56,519 nucleotides of DNA from an uncultured Porphyromonadaceae bacterium (GCA_947176605.1 CAMWRH010000013.1:1-56519), one strand, 5' to 3'; positions 8,586 to 18,298 are shown, counted from the first letter of the stretch. Numbers and translations: made by a program. Notes: generated by a model not told the origin, from the sequence alone.

Positions 8586-9461
8586 TCATCTTAACCTAAG
8601 CCTGCTCCCGGGACGGTCAGCCACACCGGCATTCAGCGCCTTGATCGACTCAAGCCGCATCCCGTAACGCTGAGCCACGGAATGCATCGTCTCCCCGTCG
8701 CCGATAGTGACCGCAGCCACCCCCTCGGGAGCATCGCCAAGTTTAGGTTGAAGATACACTTCCTCCCACGCCTTGATTTCACAATCCGCCTCGGCATCAT
8801 TATAGAGAAGCAACTTCTTCTTACTCACCTTCAGCTCTTTGGCTATCCGCCCATAGGTATCTCCAGGTTGGGCTATCACATAATGCAGCCCGCGGCTGCG
8901 GCGTATGGCATGACGGCTGATAAGATTCTGATGTATGTAATCGGCAGCCTCCTCCATCTCCCGAAGATTATCACCGTCAAACAATTGCAGCGAATACAGC
9001 TCTATGATCGAAATCAAACGGTCGGCATAATTCGGATCCGTAGCATAACCGCAACTCTTCAATCCGCGTGCCCACCCCACATAATCCGTAAGCGGGAGAT
9101 CAAACAGCGAAGCATACCGCTGGCGTCTCAGAAAAAGCGAATGGTCCCTGAACGACTCCTCAGGCGAGTCATAAACCCTGAAACACTCATCAGGAGCATC
9201 GTCATTACGAAGCATGCTGCTCCCCGTCCACTCCTTGTGGCATTTTATGCCGAAATGATTATTCCCCTCTACGGCCAAGGTCGAACGCCCGGCTCCACTC
9301 TCAAGCAGACCCTGCGCCAATGTAATCGAGGCAGGCACACCATACAGACGCATCTGCTCCACAGCCATCGCTGAATAACGGGCTATGTAATCTTCATAAG
9401 CATTCCCCAGCATCATCACCGGAGAGATAAGCAATATCAGTAAAATCAGGCAACGTGGCAT
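8586..9461 (-). CDS. Peptidoglycan glucosaminidase with two LysM repeats
   Basis: 291 residues from the ATG at 9461, which begins a signal peptide (MPRCLILLILLISPVMMLGNA). The promoter at 9481-9511 lies inside the longer frame, so the upstream starts are excluded. Residues about 25-165 match the flagellar-type N-acetylglucosaminidase fold (GVPASITLAQGLLESGAG with the catalytic Glu, then NNHFGIKCHKEW). Two LysM units follow: YVIAQPGDTYGRIAKEL and VTIGDGETMHSVAQRYG. It probably cleaves the glycan backbone of the cell wall in the periplasm, with LysM binding the glycan. It stands alone, with the tRNA-Arg promoter downstream. Confidence 0.92.
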   Translation of the reverse strand: MPRCLILLILLISPVMMLGNAYEDYIARYSAMAVEQMRLYGVPASITLAQGLLESGAGRSTLAVEGNNHFGIKCHKEWTGSSMLRNDDAPDECFRVYDSPEESFRDHSLFLRRQRYASLFDLPLTDYVGWARGLKSCGYATDPNYADRLISIIELYSLQLFDGDNLREMEEAADYIHQNLISRHAIRRSRGLHYVIAQPGDTYGRIAKELKVSKKKLLLYNDAEADCEIKAWEEVYLQPKLGDAPEGVAAVTIGDGETMHSVAQRYGMRLESIKALNAGVADRPGSRLRLR

Positions 9462-9480
9462 ATCAGTCAAATTTTCGCTG

Positions 9481-9511
9481 CAAATGTAATCATTTTCCAC
9501 AGAATCCACAA
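9481..9511 (-). promoter_or_regulatory. Promoter of the glucosaminidase gene
   Basis: Minus strand TTG (9509-9511), 20-base spacer, TACATTTG (9481-9488). The predicted leader is only about 15 bases long, which fixes the start at 9461. Confidence 0.78.
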
Positions 9512-9629
9512 CGATATAAATCACTTCACACGCCATTAATCTATCATAATTAAACCACCAAATAACACGATTTCACCAATTTTTCAAACGAAAGAATCTG
9601 AAAAATTTAAAATTTTCAAAAAAAATCAC

Positions 9630-9637
9630 TATGTTTG
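9630..9637 (+). promoter_or_regulatory. Probable -7 box of the 1031-residue protein gene
   Basis: TATGTTTG follows an AT-rich tract with TTT at 9606-9608 as a weak -33. It predicts a leader of about 140 bases before the ATG at 9785. Nothing else is seen in 9537-9784. Confidence 0.5.
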
Positions 9638-9784
9638 CAGCATATTTGAGCATCAGCTTTATAATGTGACTTACCTAAAAGCCACAATTTAAGGTTCTGA
9701 TTCTCTGAAAATCGTAATTCAAGCCATACAAACGCCACTGATTCCGACACCAGACTAAACATCAATAACTAAATACTTTACAGA

Positions 9785-12700
9785 ATGAAACAGAATCTAC
9801 ACCTACTTTGGAGCCTGTTGCTGGGCGCGGCCGTCACACCGGTCATGGCCCAGACTGCCGACAGCCCGCAAGTGTTGCAGATCGGGGAAAACACACTCTC
9901 TGACGGCAATATTTATCTGCAGTTCTCATATGTCGGTCCGGCAGGCCTGGCTACCCTGGACGGGATAACCCTTTCATCCTATTCCGACCGCATCGTAGCC
10001 ACAGCTCCGGATGGCTCACAGGCCACCGTATCGCAGGCATCGATGTACAGCCCCAACAAAACATCTTTCTACGTACAGGACGGCTACACCTACGACTTCA
10101 CCTACACTTCACGAGGCGAAACAATGACCCTCGAAGTGGCTCCCATAGATGGCCCCGTAAGCGGCCCTTCATGCGACGCTCCGATGCTGATGCCCGACGA
10201 AGGGACTTTCATGGTGCCCAACTACAGCGACTCCTACTATTCACCCGGCACCACATACTTCAGCTACACTCCTGAAATCAGCGGCAAGCTCAAACTCTAC
10301 GCCTCCGATGCATTCCAGACACTGTCAGTAGCCGAAAGCTGCGACGGCAACTGGGATTCCATTGAATACACATACACCTACGGCGAAGAACTCGGAGTAT
10401 ACGTATACTCCGTGATTGTGGATGCAGGACAGACGCTGATTTTCAAGGCAACCGGAAGCGCAGGCGTCTATCTCAACCACACTCTCAACGAGATCGTACT
10501 CGGTGCCACCTGCGAAGATGCGATGCCCATCACTCCCGGCACAATCGACCTCCCCGCCGGATCCGGCACATACTACTATCAGTTCAGCGCTCCCGGAGCC
10601 TACGGCGACTACAGTGCCCTTGTGATTTCCTCCGACACGGAAGCTTCCGCAGTGCTGGCCACTTCATGCACAGCCTACACAAAATGGCCTTACAGCTCGC
10701 TTAACTTCCGCCGCACTCCGATGGCCGGCGGCTCATCCTACATCCTTGAGGTCACCAAAGAATCAGCCGAAGCAGGAAGCTTCACATTCGCATGGGACGA
10801 CCTCCTGCCCATCGAAGACGAAAATGTAGGTGAGGCAGTGGAATTCGGTCAGACCTACACCACTCCCGTCGGTGAAAATACATTCTACTACTCCATCCGC
10901 CTTCCCGAAGGAAGCGAGCCCAAGCTCCTTACCCTCGCATCGGATGCTCCGGCCGGCAACTACACCAGCACATTCTTCCTCTGCGAGCAGGGCAAGACAT
11001 ATCCCCGCCTGGCCACAGGAGCCAACTTCAAGGTAGAGATTCAGCCCGACATCACCTACATTCTGTCAGCCTACGTACCGGCCGACTCCCAGTATGAATT
11101 CTCGCTTTCAGTAGAGGACATGCAGGCCGGCCAGACTCCTTCATACGCCATCAAGGCAGCCATTGGCGACAACGAAGTTCCCGCATTCTCCCCCGTATAC
11201 TACGTCTTCTCACAGGACCACGACGGCTTCATACAGATTTCATCGGATCTCGCCGACGCCACATTCGAAGTGACTACACTCAACTCATGGGGAGGCACCG
11301 ATAACGTGGCATTAACCCAGACAGCCGACGGCCAAAAATTCGAATGTGTTGCAAACTCAAGCTACACGATCTGCGTAAGCAGCGCCTCCGAGGCCGGCAC
11401 TCTTACTCTCACAGAGGTACCCTATGGTCCCGGTGAGTCTTTCGCTACCGCCATCGAGGTGAGCGCAGGTGATTTCACACTGCCTGCTGGTCCGTCAAAA
11501 TCATGGTACAAGGTAGAAGCACCCATGACAGGCTTCTTCAACCTCACCACCACCATGTCGATGAACTATGCAAGCAGCATCAACGTCTACGTCAACGACC
11601 TTCAGCACTCTTCTTACGCCAACGCCGACTACTCTTCATACACCTGGCAACCCTTCAAGACCGGTGTTGCAGAAGGCGACACAGTGTACATCTGCTTCAA
11701 TAACAGCGTGGCAGAAGATGCTCCCTCGGCTACCGTATCCTTCACCGAGGCAGAACCCGGTCAGACTGCAGCCAACCCGATCCGCATACATCTCGGCGAC
11801 CTGATCATGCCTACAGTATCCGGCGATGCCGTATGGTACGGTATCACACTGCCCGCAGGCATCTTCAACCTCTCCGCACCCGGCTACTACATGATTGAAC
11901 TCTACCGCGCTGACGACACTGCCACACGCATCGCATCCTGCGAGTACATCTCATCCGACGTATACGGCATCAAGAACGCCTACATCGAGGAAGAAGCCGA
12001 ATATCTCCTCAAACTCTCGAGCAACTACACCGAAGGCCTGATCGCACTCCTCTCCGTGACCGACCCGCTGCCCGGACAGACTCCCGCTACGGCCTACGTC
12101 GTAGAGGTGCCCGAAGGTGGATGCAACGTCGCAGCCTCCGACATCTCCTCCAACACATGGTACCGCTTTGACGCACATCCCGGCACATTCACTATCGCCG
12201 CGACCGTCAACGCATCGCTGACAGCCAACCTTTACGCTGCCTCCGACCTTAAGAACCCGCTCTCCTACGTGCAGTTCAACCGTGACGCCGACTCATTCCA
12301 GTACGGCTTCTTCGACTATGAGGTGACTGAGAATCAGACTTTCTACCTCTGCGTGACCCGCTCGGCAGCCGATCTCGAACTGACATTCTCCGGCAGCGCC
12401 GTAGAACCTGCGGCAGACGCTGAATACGTTGCTGTAAACGTAGCTGTCTCTGATGGCCAGACATTCAGCTACAACGCTCCCAACCACGCCACTACCTCAT
12501 TCTTTGTAGTATTGCCCGACAACTGGTCAGTAGATTCCTGCCAGGTAAATGGTGAAGACTACGATGCAGCAGCAGCATTTGAATTTGTCACCGACAACGC
12601 CGATATCGACGTCCTCCTTACCCTCGCATACGATGGCGACGTGGCATTCGTCGACGCCACCACCGGTGTAGTAGAACTTGACGCACGCGTCAACATCTAC

Positions 12701-12880
12701 ATCCAGGACGGCAAGATCTTCATCGACAACACTACCGTAGGCGACCAGATCTCAGTCTACAACCTCGGTGGCATGAAGGTGGCCGACCACGTGGCTCAGA
12801 ACACTCGCGTAGAAATCTCACTCGAACACGGCACATACATCGTGACTGTCAACAACACAGCCGCCAAGGTAGTGCTCTGA
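9785..12880 (+). CDS. Large secreted repeat protein with T9SS-like tail
   Basis: 1031 residues with a signal peptide (MKQNLHLLWSLLLGAAVTPVMAQ). Between about residues 125 and 895 I see about seven related beta-rich units of 95-115 residues. Each starts near a phrase such as PGQTAANPI, PGQTPATAY or GPGESFATAI, continues with a short acidic strand and an aromatic W/Y-Y-x-F/V core, and resembles bacterial pre-peptidase C-terminal or similar beta-sandwich folds. The last 75 residues (start VVELDARVNIYIQDGK, end GTYIVTVNNTAAKVVL) look like a type A T9SS sorting domain. No catalytic motif is visible, so adhesion or glycan/protein binding is the best inference. It is monocistronic and ends at two strong hairpins. 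The gene is very C-rich and uniform, consistent with high expression or with lagging-strand bias. Confidence 0.85.
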   Translation: MKQNLHLLWSLLLGAAVTPVMAQTADSPQVLQIGENTLSDGNIYLQFSYVGPAGLATLDGITLSSYSDRIVATAPDGSQATVSQASMYSPNKTSFYVQDGYTYDFTYTSRGETMTLEVAPIDGPVSGPSCDAPMLMPDEGTFMVPNYSDSYYSPGTTYFSYTPEISGKLKLYASDAFQTLSVAESCDGNWDSIEYTYTYGEELGVYVYSVIVDAGQTLIFKATGSAGVYLNHTLNEIVLGATCEDAMPITPGTIDLPAGSGTYYYQFSAPGAYGDYSALVISSDTEASAVLATSCTAYTKWPYSSLNFRRTPMAGGSSYILEVTKESAEAGSFTFAWDDLLPIEDENVGEAVEFGQTYTTPVGENTFYYSIRLPEGSEPKLLTLASDAPAGNYTSTFFLCEQGKTYPRLATGANFKVEIQPDITYILSAYVPADSQYEFSLSVEDMQAGQTPSYAIKAAIGDNEVPAFSPVYYVFSQDHDGFIQISSDLADATFEVTTLNSWGGTDNVALTQTADGQKFECVANSSYTICVSSASEAGTLTLTEVPYGPGESFATAIEVSAGDFTLPAGPSKSWYKVEAPMTGFFNLTTTMSMNYASSINVYVNDLQHSSYANADYSSYTWQPFKTGVAEGDTVYICFNNSVAEDAPSATVSFTEAEPGQTAANPIRIHLGDLIMPTVSGDAVWYGITLPAGIFNLSAPGYYMIELYRADDTATRIASCEYISSDVYGIKNAYIEEEAEYLLKLSSNYTEGLIALLSVTDPLPGQTPATAYVVEVPEGGCNVAASDISSNTWYRFDAHPGTFTIAATVNASLTANLYAASDLKNPLSYVQFNRDADSFQYGFFDYEVTENQTFYLCVTRSAADLELTFSGSAVEPAADAEYVAVNVAVSDGQTFSYNAPNHATTSFFVVLPDNWSVDSCQVNGEDYDAAAAFEFVTDNADIDVLLTLAYDGDVAFVDATTGVVELDARVNIYIQDGKIFIDNTTVGDQISVYNLGGMKVADHVAQNTRVEISLEHGTYIVTVNNTAAKVVL

Positions 12881-12906
12881 TCCCGAAAAGTCACGAACCC
12901 GCAGAC

Positions 12907-12935
12907 CTCTCCCCTGCCCCAACCCATGGGGAGAG
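12907..12935 (+). terminator. Hairpin after the repeat-protein gene
   Basis: Perfect 8-base stem CTCTCCCC/GGGGAGAG with a 13-base loop, 27 bases past the stop codon. No U-run, so it may act together with the next hairpin. Confidence 0.5.
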
Positions 12936-12971
12936 TCCACCACGGTTCATGACACAATCCATAAAATCCGA

Positions 12972-13003
12972 CAGGGGCATCGTCGATCGTGACGATGCCC
13001 CTG
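12972..13003. terminator. Bidirectional terminator between the repeat protein and cdd
   Basis: Perfect 13-base stem (12972-12984 with 12991-13003) and a 6-base loop. On the minus strand it is followed by TCGGATTTTATGG, fitting termination of cdd; on the plus strand it backs up the previous hairpin. Confidence 0.65.
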
Positions 13004-13113
13004 CTGCATATCCATAATATTGAGTTAAACTCCCCTCCTCCCCTCAGAAAATCACAGAGTCCCGCTGCCCGGCCTCTTGGACGCAGTCAATAAGTAGCCG
13101 CTGCCCGCTCGGC

Positions 13114-13611
13114 TCAGAACTCCGTGAAACACAACGGCAGCAGCGAGGCCACCGACGGGAACACATATACCTTCTCCCTCCCGTAGAGAATCACCTCAAT
13201 CGGGCCATACATATTCTCATACTCCAGCAGAGCCTGCCGGCACGCTCCGCACGGAGATATCGGCAAAGCCTGAAAACAATCCTCCCATGGCGTCCCCTCG
13301 GCCACATGCAGCCTCGTCCACGCCGCAATCGCAATCTTACGCATCGGCACACCCGGGAACTTCGCCGAAGCATAGAAACATGCCGAACGCTCCGCACACG
13401 TGCCCGACGAATAAGCGGCATTCTCCTGATTCGCCCCGCTCACCACCTCACCATTATCCATAAGGATCGCAGCCCCGACGTGGAACTTCGAATACGTAGC
13501 CAGCGAACGCCGCGTCGCCTCGCGAGCCTCATCCACCAGATGGCGGTCTGCCGGCGGCAGCTCCTCCAGCGTGGTCTGCACATACTTGATTACTATCTCT
13601 TTCTCCTTCAT
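13114..13611 (-). CDS. cdd: Cytidine deaminase
   Basis: 165 residues, a normal size for the homotetrameric form. It hydrolyses cytidine and deoxycytidine to uridine and deoxyuridine in pyrimidine salvage. The zinc motif is complete: Cys72 with catalytic Glu74 in TCAERS, and Cys121/Cys124 in PCGACR. The N-terminal FHVGAAI and NGEVVSGANQENAAY blocks form the substrate pocket. It stands alone between convergent and divergent neighbours, with a terminator at 12972-13003. No consensus promoter is obvious upstream. Confidence 0.95.
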   Translation of the reverse strand: MKEKEIVIKYVQTTLEELPPADRHLVDEAREATRRSLATYSKFHVGAAILMDNGEVVSGANQENAAYSSGTCAERSACFYASAKFPGVPMRKIAIAAWTRLHVAEGTPWEDCFQALPISPCGACRQALLEYENMYGPIEVILYGREKVYVFPSVASLLPLCFTEF

Positions 13612-13943
13612 ATTGAATTGGGTTAAATTTTAAGAGTCTGCATATACCTGACACATGCACTCCATATAATGGTAACGCAAAACCACCGTTTTTTTATAAA
13701 TGACTGCAAAGAATAAATGCACTTACAGGAGAGCTTATTCTTGAGCTGAATCCGCACACGGAGGAACACGCAATACACCCCATTGCTACCTACGTGACCT
13801 TGCGCTGACATCCCTATAAGCCTCTCCAATATAAAATCCTCCCGGACACATAATCATTTATTCCTTGCGGATATCTAAACTGCCGTCAAATACACTGACT
13901 GCCAATCCTCAATAATACAATACACCTGACAGACATATATCCC
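13612..13943. other. Gene-free stretch between cdd and the TPR-AraC gene
   Basis: About 330 bases separating two divergent genes. A 68-codon open frame on the minus strand here lacks family features and a promoter, so I do not call it. No hairpin or repeat is conspicuous. Confidence 0.5.
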
Positions 13944-15632
13944 ATGGACCGGATTCTGACCTATATATCCCCCTTCTTCATCATATTGCTCTTCACCGTC
14001 ACTTCGGCACACGGGGCCGCACTGCCGTATATCGAACAGACAATCAACTACGATGATTTCCTCAACGAAGCCCCCTCCATGAAACTTGAGCAACTCGTAC
14101 GCCATGCCTGGGAAGAAATACAGCAGGAACACTACGATGCTGCCGCTGCATACTATTACGTAGCCGCATCCCGATACGATCCGGCCCTCCCGCCGCGCGA
14201 CATACGCCGATGTGCCCTGGCCAACGTCAACATGGGATATATCTGGCTCGCATGGCGCATGAATGCCGCCGAAGCATATCCCTGGCTGATGAAAGCCCAG
14301 GCCATAGCCACACGCCACAACCTGCGTGACATAGAATCAGCCGTAATCTCCAACCTCGGGCAAATCTACTTCGATTACAACAACATCCCCAAGGGATGTC
14401 AGCTGTTGCGCGAATCATTCCAAAGAGTCATGGCCGACTCCGACCACCATTATTTCGGACGCGCACTCATAGACTATGCCTACGCATCACTGCACTACGG
14501 CGCACATAGCATCCCCGACTCCCTGATCGACGAAATGACACGCTACCGGATTGATGCCGATGCCCCATTGGCCGCCTACGCCCCACGCCTGATCGAAGCG
14601 CTCAGACTGCTCAGACAGGGCAGACCGGAGCAGGGTGCCGCAACTCTTGAAGACGCCACCCCGCTGCTGCGCCTTGACTCCGACACCCAGCGCTATACAG
14701 CGCTGCAACATCTCTGTGTCGGATTGATGTGGATGGCTGCCGATGAATGGCACAAAGGTGCCACAGCCATTGAAAAAGGGGTAGAGATAGCACGTGAAAT
14801 GGAATACTTCAACCTCCTTGAGAAAAGTTACGGATACCTTGAAGAATGTACACGCCACACCGGCACACCTCAGGAAGTGCGGCAATACCATCTCGAAATG
14901 CTGCAGATACGCGACTCCCTGTTCAACGCCTCCAGATTCGAGGCATTCAAGGATATGCAGATTTCTGACCGTCTGGCCTCTCTCAACCGCGACATCCACG
15001 AAGCCTCGACACGGGCCGAAAAGCAGCAACGCCGCATATTCATCGCACTCGGCATTTCCGTAATGCTTATCGCTACAATCGTAATGATGTACATCAAGCA
15101 CCAGCGCCTGCGCGACGCATATCGCGAAATCTACAAGCGAAATCTCCAGCTCTCCACGCATCCCCTGCTGCCATTGCCTCCCGTCACCGGCAACGATCCT
15201 GCCTCCCCCACTGAAGGCAATCCCCCCGGCAGCGCAGATACAGGAGCCGCACACCCCGACACCATCCCGCAAGCCGACCACGACCTCATGCTACGCGTAA
15301 GGACCCTGCTCGAGCAACAACGCGAGATATTCAATCCCGACTTCTCGGTCGACACCATGGCTCGCATGCTTGATATCCGTGAAAAGACTCTCAGCCAGAC
15401 AATCAACCGCGTCACCGGCAAAAACTTCAACACCCTTCTGAGCGAATACCGCATCCGCGAGGCCTGCCGTCTGCTTGCCGATACCGACACCATGCGCTCG
15501 GCCACAATCGAAAGCGTGGCCGAAAGCGTAGGCTACAGATCACGCACTTACTTCAGCTCCGTCTTCAAAAACATCGTCGGGATGCCACCCTCTCAATTCA
15601 TACGGCAGGCACGTCGGAACAACGAAAAATAA
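13944..15632 (+). CDS. Membrane-anchored TPR-AraC hybrid regulator
   Basis: 562 residues. A signal sequence (residues 1-25) leads to a periplasmic helical-repeat region (about 45-350) with TPR-like units. One transmembrane helix follows at about 365-384, then a short coiled and Pro-rich cytoplasmic linker. The C-terminal 110 residues are an AraC/HTH_18 DNA-binding domain (FSVDTMARMLDIREKTL, then SVGYRSRTYFSSVFKN). This single-chain layout lets an outside signal control transcription directly, as in many Bacteroidetes nutrient-sensing regulators. Its downstream neighbour on the same strand is a secreted T9SS protein, and a perfect 28-base palindrome lies between the two genes. The ligand is unknown. 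Confidence 0.88.
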   Translation: MDRILTYISPFFIILLFTVTSAHGAALPYIEQTINYDDFLNEAPSMKLEQLVRHAWEEIQQEHYDAAAAYYYVAASRYDPALPPRDIRRCALANVNMGYIWLAWRMNAAEAYPWLMKAQAIATRHNLRDIESAVISNLGQIYFDYNNIPKGCQLLRESFQRVMADSDHHYFGRALIDYAYASLHYGAHSIPDSLIDEMTRYRIDADAPLAAYAPRLIEALRLLRQGRPEQGAATLEDATPLLRLDSDTQRYTALQHLCVGLMWMAADEWHKGATAIEKGVEIAREMEYFNLLEKSYGYLEECTRHTGTPQEVRQYHLEMLQIRDSLFNASRFEAFKDMQISDRLASLNRDIHEASTRAEKQQRRIFIALGISVMLIATIVMMYIKHQRLRDAYREIYKRNLQLSTHPLLPLPPVTGNDPASPTEGNPPGSADTGAAHPDTIPQADHDLMLRVRTLLEQQREIFNPDFSVDTMARMLDIREKTLSQTINRVTGKNFNTLLSEYRIREACRLLADTDTMRSATIESVAESVGYRSRTYFSSVFKNIVGMPPSQFIRQARRNNEK

Positions 15633-15648
15633 CAAAATTACTGTCACA

Positions 15649-15676
15649 TATGTCTGAAATCGCGATTTCAGACATA
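15649..15676. promoter_or_regulatory. 28-base perfect palindrome, candidate operator
   Basis: Arms 15649-15662 (TATGTCTGAAATCG) and 15663-15676 are perfectly complementary with no spacer. It begins 17 bases after the TPR-AraC stop codon and ends 39 bases before the -7 box of the next gene. No U-run follows, so an operator is at least as likely as a terminator. Confidence 0.6.
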
Positions 15677-15715
15677 CCTACACCCTAAATTTCAATTATT
15701 TTCACACATCCATAC

Positions 15716-15723
15716 TATATTTG
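15716..15723 (+). promoter_or_regulatory. -7 box upstream of the cleaved-adhesin-like gene
   Basis: TATATTTG at 15716-15723 is an exact match to TAnnTTTG, 27 bases before the ATG. The best -33 candidate (TTT, 15690-15692) has a 23-base spacer, so the promoter may depend on an activator. Confidence 0.6.
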
Positions 15724-15750
15724 CACCCGTAACCAACTCAAACCCACATT

Positions 15751-18012
15751 ATGAAAATGACCTTACGCCACAAGATCCTCTCCGTAATGGCCTGCTCATT
15801 AGCCGTCATCCCAGCATCGGGTACTCCCACTGTCCCGGGCAACCTCAATGCCGCTGTCAACGGTCTCATCGTCGATCTCACTTGGGACTGGGGCAATCAG
15901 GCCGCCGCGACCCTCTTTGAAGATTTCGAAGATGACACCTTCCCTCCCGCAGGATGGGATATCGAACGCGGATACCAATTCGGCGACATCGGCAACTGGA
16001 TGCTCTACAGCTTTGACCCCGAAGATGAAGAGACCCTCGCCCACAGCGGATACTCCACTGCAATGGTAATGATGGCCGACGATTATGACGAGCAGGATCC
16101 CACCACCATGCATCAGGATGAATGGCTTATCGTGAAGCCCGGCATAGGAGCCGAATACATGGAATTCTGGTATTTCCTCTACCCGGACCTCCTCGAATTC
16201 GGCGCATACATGGACTTCCCCGACCACTATTATGTAAAGATCAGCCGCGACAATGGTGATACCTGGACCGAACTATGGGATGGCCGATGGGATATGGGCG
16301 ATACCGACCAGGTACAGCCTGCCGCCCTTTTCCTTGGCGAACCCTGTGATGATGATACCCTTGTGGCCTTTCAGGCAGTCAGTGGCGAAGAGGAAAGCCT
16401 CTATTTTCTGTGGACCATTGACGACGTAGTATTCTATACTGCCTCCGAGGCAGCCGCTACGCGTCCGGCTCTCTCCATGCGCAAGCCGCATCCTCTGCCA
16501 AAGCATGTCCGCACACACCGCCCCTTTACCCACACCGATACGGCCCGAAAGATGGCCCGCATCCCCAAAGACGAATGGCTGAATGCCGGGCAGACCACAT
16601 ACCGCGTATATCTTGATGACCAGATTGTGGGCGACTACATCAAGAAACTCTCCTTCACCGACTACTCCAACAAGACTCCCGGCACTCACACTTACCGCGT
16701 CATGGCGTGGAACGAAGCCACCGATACCGAATATCCCGCAACTGAAATCAATGTGGAAATAGAAAGTTTCGAATTTCTTCCCCCCGTCAACGTCAAGGCA
16801 TACTGGGAGAAACGCGACGACGGAAAATACGCTATTGAAGTAGGATGGGATTCCCCCGACAGCGAACTTCAGCCTGCCTATTTCAATGTATACGTCAATG
16901 GCAAAGGGATAGGGCGCCTTGATATAGATGAATATCCATATGCTCTCGGACAGTACGGACTCCCCAAAGGAGCCTACGCACTTGGCGTAGAAGCGGTCTA
17001 TGAGCATCCGGAGGGCACATCCCCGATTGTAGAGGCCTACGTATTCCCGGGCACCTGCGTCACTCCCATCGCACTGCAGGTATCCTCACCCGACGGCGGC
17101 ACAAATCTGCTCCGATGGGAGATGCCTGAACTCTCCGAACCCTACGAAGCCCCTGCCGGTTGGACTGTCTATCGCGGTGAGACGCTGATTGCCACCGTCA
17201 GCGACAAGATGGAATATACCGATACCGACGCTCCGGCCAACGGTACCTACCTCTACTCCGTACATGCCCTCTACACCGACAATGCAATGTCCCTCCCCGC
17301 CACAGCATTGATCGACACCGGAAATCATGAGGTCGCAACCCTTCCCCTCTCCCAGACATTCGACAACTGCCATCTGCCCGCCAACTGGAATGTCGAACTG
17401 AATGACCCCTATCTGCGCGTCAAGGATATTTATGCATGGAGATTCGACAACTGGTTTGACCTCTCCCCCGATCCTGCATCCGGCATAACCGGAGGATTCG
17501 CTTCCATAAGCTGCCCGGACGCAGGCTACAATCTTCTGGAGAGTTATCTGATCTCACCTGAATTTAAGATTCCTGCAGATATGCCGGTATCCCTCCAATT
17601 CGACCGTTGGTACAGCGAGCCGGAAGTAGGTCCGTCCGGCCCGGCTCTGGCGGAAGTACAGATTTCCACCGACGGGGCCTCCACATGGCAGACCCTTGCC
17701 GACCTCAATACCACCGATACCGGACGCATCGACATCCCGTTGACTGATTATGCCGGTCATGACGCAATCATCCGCTGGGGTGTCATCGGACGCGCATCGG
17801 GCACACTCGCCATCGACAATGTCAGCATCTCCAGATCCGATGACAACGCCGTAAGCCAGCTTACAGCAGTATCGGCCACTACCGTAAACGTCTACACCGC
17901 TTCCGGAGTGCTCCTGCATAAAGACCTCCCCGCTACCGGAATCGGATCACTTCCCAAAGGATTGTACCTTATTACAGGTACATGTGGAATGCAAAAGATC
18001 ATGATACAATAA
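15751..18012 (+). CDS. Secreted cleaved-adhesin/choice-of-anchor J protein with T9SS-like tail
   Basis: 753 residues with a signal peptide (residues 1-24). The first choice-of-anchor J-like beta-jelly-roll domain spans about 45-225 (FEDFEDDTFPPAGWDIERG). Two or three fibronectin type III-like modules follow (about 275-525). A second jelly roll starts near 535 (QTFDNCHLPANWNVE), and a T9SS-type tail ends the protein (VNVYTASGVLLHK, LPKGLYLITG, end KIMIQ). Such proteins are adhesins or binding parts of secreted proteases; no catalytic residues are visible. It follows the TPR-AraC regulator, which may control it through the palindrome at 15649. A strong hairpin at 18116-18156 ends the transcript. 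Confidence 0.87.
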   Translation: MKMTLRHKILSVMACSLAVIPASGTPTVPGNLNAAVNGLIVDLTWDWGNQAAATLFEDFEDDTFPPAGWDIERGYQFGDIGNWMLYSFDPEDEETLAHSGYSTAMVMMADDYDEQDPTTMHQDEWLIVKPGIGAEYMEFWYFLYPDLLEFGAYMDFPDHYYVKISRDNGDTWTELWDGRWDMGDTDQVQPAALFLGEPCDDDTLVAFQAVSGEEESLYFLWTIDDVVFYTASEAAATRPALSMRKPHPLPKHVRTHRPFTHTDTARKMARIPKDEWLNAGQTTYRVYLDDQIVGDYIKKLSFTDYSNKTPGTHTYRVMAWNEATDTEYPATEINVEIESFEFLPPVNVKAYWEKRDDGKYAIEVGWDSPDSELQPAYFNVYVNGKGIGRLDIDEYPYALGQYGLPKGAYALGVEAVYEHPEGTSPIVEAYVFPGTCVTPIALQVSSPDGGTNLLRWEMPELSEPYEAPAGWTVYRGETLIATVSDKMEYTDTDAPANGTYLYSVHALYTDNAMSLPATALIDTGNHEVATLPLSQTFDNCHLPANWNVELNDPYLRVKDIYAWRFDNWFDLSPDPASGITGGFASISCPDAGYNLLESYLISPEFKIPADMPVSLQFDRWYSEPEVGPSGPALAEVQISTDGASTWQTLADLNTTDTGRIDIPLTDYAGHDAIIRWGVIGRASGTLAIDNVSISRSDDNAVSQLTAVSATTVNVYTASGVLLHKDLPATGIGSLPKGLYLITGTCGMQKIMIQ

Positions 18013-18115
18013 TCTCACTCCACAATCTCACTCCACCGGAATACCTCATTACTCCCCCCTCAGGCAAAACCGGTGCATCGTACATTGTTACTTTCAATCT
18101 CTTCATACATTGACA

Positions 18116-18156
18116 AGAGCCTGCCGGGTGCTGAATATTCTCAGCCGGCAGGCTCT
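18116..18156 (+). terminator. Terminator after the cleaved-adhesin-like gene
   Basis: 12-base perfect outer stem (18116-18127 with 18145-18156, AGAGCCTGCCGG and complement), with a further internal GCTGA/TCAGC pair possible. Poor U-run. Confidence 0.6.
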
Positions 18157-18233
18157 GATTCCGTTCAGTCAGGCTCCCGGCACGCATCCCATACCGAATC
18201 TGACCTCACCATTTTTCCACATCCCCGGAAATC

Positions 18234-18263
18234 TTTTTACGCATATCAGGCGTTTTAGATTTG
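18234..18263 (+). promoter_or_regulatory. Promoter of the small lipoprotein gene
   Basis: TTT (18234-18236), 19-base spacer, TAGATTTG (18256-18263). It predicts a short leader of about 30 bases before the ATG at 18299. Confidence 0.6.
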
Positions 18264-18298
18264 TTAACTCACAGTTGAATTATTAAAAGGTTGCGCTT

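Noticed and set aside
13623..13829. 68-codon minus-strand frame upstream of cdd
   Set aside because: No promoter, no motif, and composition like intergenic DNA.
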